DNA of 10,060 nucleotides. Source: Paludibacteraceae bacterium. GTDB lineage: Bacteria > Bacteroidota > Bacteroidia > Bacteroidales > Paludibacteraceae. Made by a program: the position numbers and the translations under genes. The notes beneath the pieces were generated by a model. That model saw only the letters and a program-made list of their open reading frames with translations. It was not told the DNA's origin and made no database searches. Positions 1-6,654 of this stretch are shown here, one piece after another (positions within the stretch are counted from its first letter, which is position 1; each line of letters opens with the position of its first letter). The stretch covers positions 1 through 10,060 of the forward strand of contig JALNVE010000099.1 of the NCBI GenBank assembly GCA_023227695.1, written 5' to 3'.

Positions 1-75
1 CCACAGGGCAACTGGAAAGAGGGAGATTTTCTCTTCTCTTTCTGCTCTGAAAAATATTTTTTCTACCTGACCCAT
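1..75 (-). CDS. Start of an unidentified gene (5' end only, runs off the window)
   Basis: An ATG at 75-73 opens a frame of 25 codons that stays open to the window edge; the peptide begins MGQVEKIFFRAEREEK and continues to VALW. A strong GAGGAGGA sequence lies at 81-88, about six bases before the ATG, and an in-frame TAA lies a short way upstream, so this is the natural start. A Shine-Dalgarno sequence this good is uncommon in Bacteroidota, where the other genes of this window have little or none. The gene follows capG by 148 bp on the same strand. The visible peptide is charged, has no signal peptide, and I do not recognise it. It could be the next polysaccharide gene or an unrelated gene beyond the cassette. 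That it is coding is likely but rests only on the start signal and 25 open codons. Confidence 0.5.
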   Translation of the reverse strand, partial: MGQVEKIFFRAEREEKISLFPVALW

Positions 76-80
76 TTTTT

Positions 81-88
81 TCCTCCTC
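81..88 (-). promoter_or_regulatory. Strong Shine-Dalgarno sequence
   Basis: The minus strand reads GAGGAGGA here, six A residues before the ATG at 75. It fixes the start of the left-edge gene and is the only near-perfect ribosome binding site in the window; the other genes have AT-rich leaders, at best with a weak AAGGA as before ugd. Confidence 0.55.
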
Positions 89-127
89 AAGTTGCATTAT
101 CAATTTGAATCCCCGAAATAAAATTTA

Positions 128-175
128 CGTTGCAACGGATTTTCTTAAAAAATGTTACAAATAATTTTAAGAAAA
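128..175. repeat. Palindrome plus AT-rich inverted repeat between capG and the left-edge gene
   Basis: Two symmetric elements sit side by side in the 148-bp gap after capG. CGTTGCAACG at 128-137 is a perfect 10-bp palindrome. TTTTCTTAAAA at 140-150 is repeated inverted as TTTTAAGAAAA at 165-175, an 11-bp arm with a 14-base spacer. The AT-rich arms would make a weak RNA hairpin, so this is a poor intrinsic terminator; a protein-binding or promoter-proximal role is as likely. The symmetry is directly seen; function is unknown. Confidence 0.4.
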
Positions 176-223
176 AAACAATCAACGATTTTTCTGTGTT
201 TTGAAATCTATGAAAAAAAAATA

Positions 224-1402
224 CTATTTATCTTTTCTCCAAACCATACGATCAATAATTCCCGTATAAGATTGGATAATTTTAACCACTTTTGTTGAGA
301 CATTTTCGGTATAAACAGGCACAGGAATACCATATCCGCCATCACTATTCATTTCAATTGCTGTATCCACAGCTTGAAGTAGTGATTTTGTGTCTATACC
401 TGCAATAATGAAGCATCCCTTATCCAAAGCCTCTGGTCGCTCGGTACTTGTACGGATGCATACAGCGGGGAACGGATGATTTATGCTAGTAAAGAAACTG
501 CTCTCTTCCGGTAATGTTCCGCTATCGCTAACAACGCAGAACGCATTCATCTGAAGACTGTTGTAGTCATGAAAGCCCAATGGTTCATGTTGAATGACAC
601 GTTGATCCAATTTGAATCCGCTTGCCTCCAAACGTTTTCTACTACGAGGGTGACATGAATACAAAATTGGCATATCATATTTTTCTGCCATAGCATTGAT
701 TGCATTAAAGAGTGAAAGGAAATTCTTCTCCGTATCAATATTCTCCTCTCTATGAGCAGAGAGCAAAATGTATTTGCCCTTCTTCAAACCAAGACGTTTG
801 TGAACATCACTCGCCTCAATCTCTACCAAATTCTCATGCAAAACCTCTGCCATCGGTGAACCTGTAACGTAGGTACGCTCCTTAGGCAATCCGCATTCAT
901 GTAGATAAGTTCGTGCCTGTTCACTATAAGCCATGTTCACATCACTGATAATATCCACAATACGACGGTTGGTCTCTTCTGGAAGGCATTCGTCTTTGCA
1001 ACGATTACCTGCCTCCATGTGGAAAACAGGAATATGCAGACGTTTGGCCGAAATGGCACTCAAACAACTGTTGGTATCTCCCAAAACAAGCATCGCATCA
1101 GGCTTTGTCTGAGCCAAGAGTTTATAGGAACAGTTGATGATATTACCTACGGTTGAGCCTAAATCATCACCTACAGCATCCATGTAAACTTCCGGATCAT
1201 CAAGTTTGAGATCCTTGAAGAAAATTCCGTTCAGATTATAATCATAATTCTGACCAGTATGAGCCAATATCACATCAAAATATTTTCTGCATGCATTGAT
1301 AACGGCAGCAAGTCTTATTATTTCAGGACGAGTTCCTACGATAATGCAAAGCTTTAACTTTCCATTATCTTTCCATTTAATATCAGTATAGTCAGTTTTC
1401 AT
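224..1402 (-). CDS. capG: UDP-N-acetyl-L-fucosamine synthase (C2 epimerase, CapG/FnlC/WbjD type)
   Basis: A 392-aa cytoplasmic member of the non-hydrolysing UDP-GlcNAc 2-epimerase family (GT-B fold). Visible motifs are GTRPEIIRL (23-31), TGQNYD (49-54), GDTNS (108-112), HMEAGNR (128-134), LPEETNRR (140-147), SAHREEN (215-221), SDSGTLPEES (292-301) and RTSTERPEALDKG (317-329); the Asp, Glu and His positions of the family active site are kept. Related UDP-GlcNAc 2-epimerases (WecB/MnaA) make UDP-ManNAc, but its place six bases after capF and third in a capE-capF-capG order argues for the last step of UDP-L-FucNAc synthesis, epimerising UDP-L-PneNAc (2-acetamido-2,6-dideoxy-L-talose) at C2. Compared with relatives it has about 14 extra residues before the first beta strand; there is no internal Met to shorten it. 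A run of nine T follows the stop on the coding strand, with no clear hairpin before it. Confidence 0.9.
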   Translation of the reverse strand: MKTDYTDIKWKDNGKLKLCIIVGTRPEIIRLAAVINACRKYFDVILAHTGQNYDYNLNGIFFKDLKLDDPEVYMDAVGDDLGSTVGNIINCSYKLLAQTKPDAMLVLGDTNSCLSAISAKRLHIPVFHMEAGNRCKDECLPEETNRRIVDIISDVNMAYSEQARTYLHECGLPKERTYVTGSPMAEVLHENLVEIEASDVHKRLGLKKGKYILLSAHREENIDTEKNFLSLFNAINAMAEKYDMPILYSCHPRSRKRLEASGFKLDQRVIQHEPLGFHDYNSLQMNAFCVVSDSGTLPEESSFFTSINHPFPAVCIRTSTERPEALDKGCFIIAGIDTKSLLQAVDTAIEMNSDGGYGIPVPVYTENVSTKVVKIIQSYTGIIDRMVWRKDK

Positions 1403-1408
1403 AAAATC

Positions 1409-2611
1409 CTATTTAACATCATCATGAAAAGTATCAGGATGAGAAGGGTCAAATATTTCGTTACAATACATCACTGTAATCAAATCTTGAGTATCACTCA
1501 AATTGATAATATTATGAGTATAGCCTGGCAACATATACACAGCCTGTATTTTTTCTCCACTCACCTCATACTCAAGAACCTCATCACTTCCCTCTTTTCG
1601 CATTTGGATTAATCCATGACCTGAAACAACAATAAAGATCTCCCATTTGGTATGATGCCAATGCTGACCTTTCGTTATGCCAGGTTTGGATATATTTATG
1701 CTTACTTGACCTTTATCTGCAGACTTCACCAACTCAGTAAAAGAGCCTCTGTTATCTACATTCATCTTTAGGTCATATATTGCCTTTTCTTTCGGAAGAT
1801 AGCTTAAATATGTTGAGAATAATTTCTTTTCGAAAGAACCATTAGGCATTGATGGCATCAACAAAGTTTGAGGCTGAGTTTTGAATGTATGCAACAAGTC
1901 TACAATTTCTCCCAATTTAATTTGATGAGAAACCGGAACTGCGCAATAACGGCCATCCTCCTTCCATACAGTCTCTATCCCATTAAATTCACAATGATGT
2001 GCTCTACCTTCCAAGGCAAGAAACATCTCATCGACAAGATCATCAATATAAATCAGCTCCATATCCACGTTAGGGTCATTCACCTGGATTGGAAGATCAT
2101 TTGCTATGTTATTACAGAATGTGGCTACTGCTGAATTGTAGTTGGGTCTACACCATTTCCCGAAAAGATTAGAAAATCTGTAAACAAACACCTTTGCTCC
2201 CGTTTCCTTTGAATAGTCAAAAAACAAATCTTCACCTGCTTTTTTACTTCTTCCATATTCACTATTCCCAAATCTACCGGCCAATGTAGCCTGGATAGAA
2301 GAGCTAAGCATTATTGGGCATTTGTTTCCATGACTTTTTAGCTTATTCAACAACGTTGAAGCAAATCCAAAGTTTCCTGCCATGAATTCGCTATTATCCT
2401 TCGGGCGATTAACGCCTGCCAGATTAAACACGAAATCTGCATCAGCACAAAACACATCTAAATCCTCTGGATCCGAATCTATATCATATTCATAAATATT
2501 TTCTATAGACAAATTAGGATGCGTTTTATCATATCCTAACTGCACATTTTTCAGAGCTGCACATAAATTCTTACCAACAAATCCATTCGCTCCTGTAACC
2601 AAAATATTCAT
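1409..2611 (-). CDS. capF: Bifunctional UDP-2-acetamido-2,6-dideoxy-hexulose epimerase/reductase (CapF/FnlB/WbjC type)
   Basis: A 400-aa two-domain enzyme. Residues 1 to about 285 form a short-chain dehydrogenase/reductase domain with the nucleotide motif TGANGFVG (6-13), FNLAGVNRP (62-70), a Ser-rich strand at 103-105 and the catalytic pair Y119/K123 in SEYGRSKK. Residues from about 285 to 400 form a cupin with GQHWHHTKWE (315-324) and GYTHN (363-367), the metal-binding His/Glu set of the family. In studied CapF proteins the cupin epimerises the 4-keto intermediate at C3 and the SDR domain then reduces C4 with NADPH, giving UDP-L-PneNAc. The cupin fusion distinguishes CapF/FnlB from the RmlD-like reductases of the L-QuiNAc pathway, so the product branch is FucNAc. 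It sits between capE (54 bp upstream) and capG (6 bp downstream). Full length, no disruption seen. Confidence 0.92.
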   Translation of the reverse strand: MNILVTGANGFVGKNLCAALKNVQLGYDKTHPNLSIENIYEYDIDSDPEDLDVFCADADFVFNLAGVNRPKDNSEFMAGNFGFASTLLNKLKSHGNKCPIMLSSSIQATLAGRFGNSEYGRSKKAGEDLFFDYSKETGAKVFVYRFSNLFGKWCRPNYNSAVATFCNNIANDLPIQVNDPNVDMELIYIDDLVDEMFLALEGRAHHCEFNGIETVWKEDGRYCAVPVSHQIKLGEIVDLLHTFKTQPQTLLMPSMPNGSFEKKLFSTYLSYLPKEKAIYDLKMNVDNRGSFTELVKSADKGQVSINISKPGITKGQHWHHTKWEIFIVVSGHGLIQMRKEGSDEVLEYEVSGEKIQAVYMLPGYTHNIINLSDTQDLITVMYCNEIFDPSHPDTFHDDVK

Positions 2612-2665
2612 GAAGAGTGTTATTATAAATCAAATAAAATTACGTTAATCGACAATCCGAAAAAG

Positions 2666-3742
2666 TCATTCTGACTTTATTTCAACAGAAGTCTCCTTAG
2701 CCTCTAATCCTAAATCCTGACGAACAAAACGTAGTTTGGTAAGAAGCTCTTTCATTCCCTCTACATCCAATCGTTTGGTATTATGGCTATGATAATCTTC
2801 TATAGTTTCTATTTCAGAATCACCTTGAGTAAAGAATTTATCGTAATTCAAATCCCTTGTATCACAAGGAATACGATAATACTCACCCATATCAATGGCA
2901 CGAACCATCTCCTCTCGTGTCACAAGAGTCTCATACAATTTTTCACCATGTCGAGTACCGATTACCTTTATCTCGGTCTCTCCATATTTTGGATTAACCT
3001 TTGCATAAAGCTCTTTTAGTGCATGTGCCAATGTTACAAGAGTAGAAGCAGGAGCCTTTTGGACAAAAAGATCTCCATTTTTGCCATGAGTAAAGGCATA
3101 TATCACAAGATCCACAGCATCATCCAATGTCATCATGAATCGGGTCATATTAGGATCTGTAATGGTAATAGGAAGGCCTTGCTCCATCTGACTTACCCAA
3201 AGAGGAATAACCGAGCCTCTTGATGCCATAACATTTCCATAACGGGTACAACAAATTGTAGTCGTATTATTCCCATCACCCAACTCACGAGCACGAGCAT
3301 AAGCCACTTTTTCCATCATAGCTTTAGACATTCCCATTGCATTGATAGGATAAGCTGCCTTATCTGTACTAAGCACAACTACATTTTTAACTCCATGCGC
3401 TATTGCAGACAACAACACATTATCGGTACCAAGCACATTGGTTTTTACTGCCTCAACAGGAAAAAACTCACATGATGGAACTTGTTTCAGAGCTGCTGCT
3501 GAAAATATATAATCGACGCCCGTCATTGCGCTATCTACACTCTGACGATCGCGTACATCTCCAATATAAAATTTCACTTTTGGATTTTGTAAGCGATGAC
3601 GCATGTCATCTTGTTTCTTCTCATCTCGACTAAAGATGCGGATTTCTCGAATATCACTATCCAAAAAACGACGAAGCACAGCATTTCCAAACGAACCTGT
3701 GCCTCCAGTAATCAGAAGAACCTTATCTTTAAATACTGACAT
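2666..3742 (-). CDS. capE: UDP-GlcNAc 4,6-dehydratase/5-epimerase (CapE/FnlA/WbjB type)
   Basis: A 358-aa soluble extended SDR of the polysaccharide biosynthesis CapD-like family. It should convert UDP-GlcNAc into UDP-2-acetamido-2,6-dideoxy-beta-L-arabino-hexulose, the first step to UDP-L-FucNAc. The NAD(P) motif is TGGTGSFGN (12-20); AALKQVPSCEFFP lies at 83-95, STDKA at 125-129 and the catalytic segment at 136-140. In that segment the usual Tyr of YxxxK is Met (M136, K140), a substitution known in CapE and PglF-type dehydratases, so it is not evidence of inactivity. There is no N-terminal membrane region, which separates it from long PglF/WbpM enzymes. The close PseB-type dehydratase is the main alternative, but no pse genes follow, whereas capF and capG do. 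A 163-bp gap precedes the gene, so it may have its own promoter. Confidence 0.9.
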   Translation of the reverse strand: MSVFKDKVLLITGGTGSFGNAVLRRFLDSDIREIRIFSRDEKKQDDMRHRLQNPKVKFYIGDVRDRQSVDSAMTGVDYIFSAAALKQVPSCEFFPVEAVKTNVLGTDNVLLSAIAHGVKNVVVLSTDKAAYPINAMGMSKAMMEKVAYARARELGDGNNTTTICCTRYGNVMASRGSVIPLWVSQMEQGLPITITDPNMTRFMMTLDDAVDLVIYAFTHGKNGDLFVQKAPASTLVTLAHALKELYAKVNPKYGETEIKVIGTRHGEKLYETLVTREEMVRAIDMGEYYRIPCDTRDLNYDKFFTQGDSEIETIEDYHSHNTKRLDVEGMKELLTKLRFVRQDLGLEAKETSVEIKSE

Positions 3743-3905
3743 ATACTATTTATATAGATGAATTTGTTTTATAAACCAATATTGAAATTGGGAAAACAAC
3801 AATTTATTAAAAGCTGTTTTGATTTCGTGGTTAGATTATTGAAGATGAATTTTTGAAACATCTTTAGGAATTTTCAGAGAATTTCCAGAAAACAGAAATA
3901 GCCTC
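3743..3905. other. 163-bp AT-rich gap between ugd and capE
   Basis: This is the largest gap inside the operon. It holds no credible gene and no clear match to the Bacteroidota promoter pattern (TTTG then TAnnTTTG) on the minus strand. Imperfect symmetry at about 3867-3890 (GGAA through TTCC with mismatches) is too weak to call a terminator. Its length alone suggests an internal promoter or a relic of gene loss. Confidence 0.35.
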
Positions 3906-5144
3906 TTAATCCCTTCTAAAGATATCACGGGTATAGACTTTATTTTCCACGTCATCAAGACAGGAATCATAACGATTAGCAATGATAGCCTGTGATTGAC
4001 GTTTAAATTGGTCCAGATCATTTACCACCTTACTTCCAAAGAATGTTGATCCATCAGTAAGCGTCGGTTCATAGATAATAACAACAGCACCTTTCGCCTT
4101 GATACGTTTCATCACACCTTGGATAGAACTTTGACGAAAATTATCACTATTACTCTTCATCGTCAAACGATAAACACCCACTACACACTGTTTCTCATTA
4201 TCTGCATCATAATCGCCTTTATTGTAATAATCATAGTAACCAGCCATTTTCAAAACGCGATCAGCTATGAAATCCTTTCTTGTACGATTACTCTCTACAA
4301 TAGCACGGATCAAATCTTCAGGAACATCATCATAATTGGCCAACAATTGTTTTGTATCCTTCGGCAAGCAATAACCTCCATAACCAAAGGAAGGGTTATT
4401 ATAATGACTACCTATACGAGGATCCAAACAAACGCCTTCTATAATATGCTTTGTATCCAAACCTTTCAACTCAGCATAAGTATCCAATTCATTGAAATAA
4501 CTTACACGAAGAGCCAAATAGGTGTTAGCAAAAAGTTTTACAGCTTCCGCTTCTGTAGTGCCCATGAAAAGAGTGGGAACATCTTTCTTTATAGCCCCTT
4601 CTGCAAGAAGTTCTGCAAATTCATGAGCTGCCTTTTCCAGACGTGTACACTCTTTGTCATAGCCAACAATAATACGGCTTGGATAAAGATTATCATATAG
4701 AGCTTTACTTTCGCGCAAAAATTCTGGTGCAAAGATGATATTTTTATTTTCCGTCTTCTTTCTTATACTCTCTGTATAACCAACCGGTATGGTACTTTTA
4801 ATAACCATAATGGCATTAGAGTTATACTTTGTCACCAAATCAATGACATTCTCTACTGCAGAGGTGTCAAAAAAGTTTTTTATAGAATCATAATTGGTAG
4901 GAGCTGCAATCACAACAAAATCTGCATCTTGATAAGCCTCTTGAGCATCCAATGTTGCTCGCAATTTCAAATTTTTCTCTGACAGATATTGTTCTATATA
5001 ATCATCCTGAATGGGAGATTTGCGCTGATTCAACAAATCAACACGTTCTGGAACAATATCTACCGCGACCACTTCATTGTGTTGAGACAATAAAGTAGCT
5101 AAAGACAAACCCACATAACCTGTACCAGCAACTGCTATTTTCAT
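3906..5144 (-). CDS. ugd: UDP-glucose 6-dehydrogenase
   Basis: A 412-aa cytoplasmic enzyme that oxidises UDP-glucose twice with NAD+ to UDP-glucuronic acid. It has the three-part UDP-glucose/GDP-mannose dehydrogenase layout: N-terminal Rossmann fold with AGTGYVGLSLA (6-16), STIPVG (117-122), FAPEFLRE (138-145); a central dimerisation helix with the conserved Lys in EAEAVKLFANTYL (198-210, K203); the active-site loop FGYGGYCLPKDT (253-264) with nucleophile C259; and a C-terminal UDP-binding Rossmann domain. The short N-terminus and CLPKDT loop are those of the compact bacterial Ugd group (Klebsiella type), different from the GGHCISVDPYYL loop of the second dehydrogenase at 6655-7932, so the two act on different sugars. 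A weak AAGGA precedes the ATG. Gaps of 134 bp before and 163 bp after make it the most isolated gene of the cassette. The C-terminus RDIFRRD looks complete. Confidence 0.93.
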   Translation of the reverse strand: MKIAVAGTGYVGLSLATLLSQHNEVVAVDIVPERVDLLNQRKSPIQDDYIEQYLSEKNLKLRATLDAQEAYQDADFVVIAAPTNYDSIKNFFDTSAVENVIDLVTKYNSNAIMVIKSTIPVGYTESIRKKTENKNIIFAPEFLRESKALYDNLYPSRIIVGYDKECTRLEKAAHEFAELLAEGAIKKDVPTLFMGTTEAEAVKLFANTYLALRVSYFNELDTYAELKGLDTKHIIEGVCLDPRIGSHYNNPSFGYGGYCLPKDTKQLLANYDDVPEDLIRAIVESNRTRKDFIADRVLKMAGYYDYYNKGDYDADNEKQCVVGVYRLTMKSNSDNFRQSSIQGVMKRIKAKGAVVIIYEPTLTDGSTFFGSKVVNDLDQFKRQSQAIIANRYDSCLDDVENKVYTRDIFRRD

Positions 5145-5194
5145 AATAGAAATCCTTACAAATCAATTATCGGAATGTATGACAACACTCAATC

Positions 5195-5277
5195 TAAGAA
5201 GCCATTTCGATTATCTACAAACTATAATGTATAAAAGCGAATGAGTAATCTAAAGATAAAACTGAAAAGGCTTCTTA
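5195..5277. repeat. 9-bp inverted repeat spanning the manC-ugd gap
   Basis: TAAGAAGCC at 5195-5203 is matched exactly by GGCTTCTTA at 5269-5277, with 65 bases between. The right arm ends one base before the manC stop codon (5279-5281). In RNA the arms could close a long-loop stem after manC, or they could mark an operator or chance symmetry. The arms are shorter than the roughly 19-bp repeats of invertible Bacteroides capsule promoters, and I see no consensus promoter inside, so inversion is not supported. Confidence 0.35.
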
Positions 5278-5278
5278 T

Positions 5279-6619
5279 TTACCAATTCCAATCATAACGA
5301 TCAATATCACCCTCTTCCAATTCAGTACCAGACTGAACCTCTATAATCTGAAGATCGGTCAAAGCTTTCACAGCATGAAGCTGTTCTGCTTTTATGCTGA
5401 CAACATCTCCTCTTTTTTTCTGATAAGATTGTCCATCCATGATCAAAGTACCTTCACCATCAACAAAGGTCCATACTTCTGTTCTCTTATGATGAAGTTG
5501 GTAACTAATATGACAACCCTTACGAATAAAGAGGTGTTTAACCAATGTCTTGTTTCCATCCGGAAAGTTAACGTAATTCAAAACTTTATAGAATCCCCAT
5601 CTTCGCTCTTCATACATCGGACGTTGATCAATAGCTGCGGCATAAGATTTCAATGCTACGCTTGATTCCTTATCGCTCACTAAGATTCCATCCAAAGAAG
5701 CAGAAACAACCATGTTTTTTGTTCCTAAACATACGATAGGAATATCCAATTCATTGATCACATGAGTATTCTGTACATTTTCTCCAAGACATGCGTTACC
5801 AATCACAGGATCAGACATCTCCTCGGTCAAAGTATTCCAAGTTCCCAAATCTTTCCATTGTCCTGCATAATCAACACATGCTACGGATTTCGCCTTCTCA
5901 ACTACTTCATAATCAAAACTGATTTTAGGCAAGTCTGTATAATGCTCTTCCAGATAAGAAAAGCTTAATTCTGGAACATATTTACGAACCACATTCAAAA
6001 GATACTCCAAACGGAAAGCAAAAACGCCACCATTCCACAATGCATTCTGCTCCAAGAGTTTCTCAGCCTCAGGAAGTTCCGGTTTTTCAGTAAAACGAAG
6101 AACCTTATGAACGCCATCTTCTATCTGATCCTTTTCAGGAACAATGTAACCAAATTTCGTAGACGGATATGTTGGCAAAATAGACATCAAAACCAAATCA
6201 AATTGATTGGTAGAGACCACCTTGTCCATTTTTTTCAGATTTTGAAAATAAGATTGCTCGGTGAATGTATCTACTGGCATTACAACAACGACTTCATCTT
6301 TAGGACATTTCTTCACATCATAAAGGAAAGTTGAAGCCAATGCGATCGCAGGAAACGTATCTCGACGCACAGGTTCCATTACAACCTCAACAGAATCACC
6401 AAGTTGATTATAAATAGAATCTTTTTGAGAAACACTTGTTGCTATGGTCAAAGAAACATCATTAAGAGTTTCTCTTATTTGGCGAGCTACTCGCTGTACC
6501 ATAGACTCATATTCTCCCGAAGGGGATTTCAGCAACTTCAAAAACTGTTTAGAACGCGCATCGTTAGATAATGGCCACAATCTTTTACCAGAACCTCCAG
6601 ACAACAAAATTATCTTCAT
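5279..6619 (-). CDS. manC: Mannose-1-phosphate guanylyltransferase with C-terminal cupin (ManC type)
   Basis: A 446-aa cytoplasmic enzyme predicted to make GDP-mannose from mannose-1-phosphate and GTP. Residues 1 to about 290 are a nucleotidyltransferase: LSGGSGKRLWPLS (6-18) with K25 in RSKQFLKL, EPVRRDTFPAIALA (82-95), the metal Asp region VMPVDTF (113-119), FGYIVPE (156-162), FTEKP (176-180) and WNGGVFAF (195-202). Residues about 335-446 form the mannose-6-phosphate-isomerase-type cupin with YQLHHKRTEVW (373-383) and GDVVSIKAEQLHAV (404-417). The acceptor-binding motifs differ a little from the Pseudomonas/E. coli form (VMPADH, WNSG), as in a branch common in Bacteroidota and Firmicutes; nucleotide specificity is therefore less certain than the fold. 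Whether the cupin isomerises mannose-6-phosphate cannot be read from sequence. No manB (phosphomannomutase) or gmd/fcl is in view, so the mannose-1-phosphate source is elsewhere. Confidence 0.85.
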   Translation of the reverse strand: MKIILLSGGSGKRLWPLSNDARSKQFLKLLKSPSGEYESMVQRVARQIRETLNDVSLTIATSVSQKDSIYNQLGDSVEVVMEPVRRDTFPAIALASTFLYDVKKCPKDEVVVVMPVDTFTEQSYFQNLKKMDKVVSTNQFDLVLMSILPTYPSTKFGYIVPEKDQIEDGVHKVLRFTEKPELPEAEKLLEQNALWNGGVFAFRLEYLLNVVRKYVPELSFSYLEEHYTDLPKISFDYEVVEKAKSVACVDYAGQWKDLGTWNTLTEEMSDPVIGNACLGENVQNTHVINELDIPIVCLGTKNMVVSASLDGILVSDKESSVALKSYAAAIDQRPMYEERRWGFYKVLNYVNFPDGNKTLVKHLFIRKGCHISYQLHHKRTEVWTFVDGEGTLIMDGQSYQKKRGDVVSIKAEQLHAVKALTDLQIIEVQSGTELEEGDIDRYDWNW

Positions 6620-6654
6620 ATCAAAATTTTAAAAATTCATATTTCATAAAACCA

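Noticed and set aside
211..224. Intrinsic terminator for capG based on the run of nine T after the stop
   Set aside because: No stem of any stability precedes the T run, so the defining hairpin is missing.
3836..4021. A 61-codon minus-strand frame overlapping the ugd 3' end, considered as a frameshifted ugd tail
   Set aside because: Ugd ends naturally with RDIFRRD at the expected length, and the overlapping frame has no dehydrogenase features.
4119..4700. A 193-codon open frame on the plus strand inside ugd
   Set aside because: It is antisense to a clearly conserved enzyme, its product is an Ile/Thr-rich low-complexity sequence with no recognisable motif, and no start signal precedes it.
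5195..5277. Invertible capsule promoter of the Bacteroides type
   Set aside because: The arms are only 9 bp, unlike the longer known repeats, there is no recognisable promoter inside, and no Mpi-like invertase is in the window.
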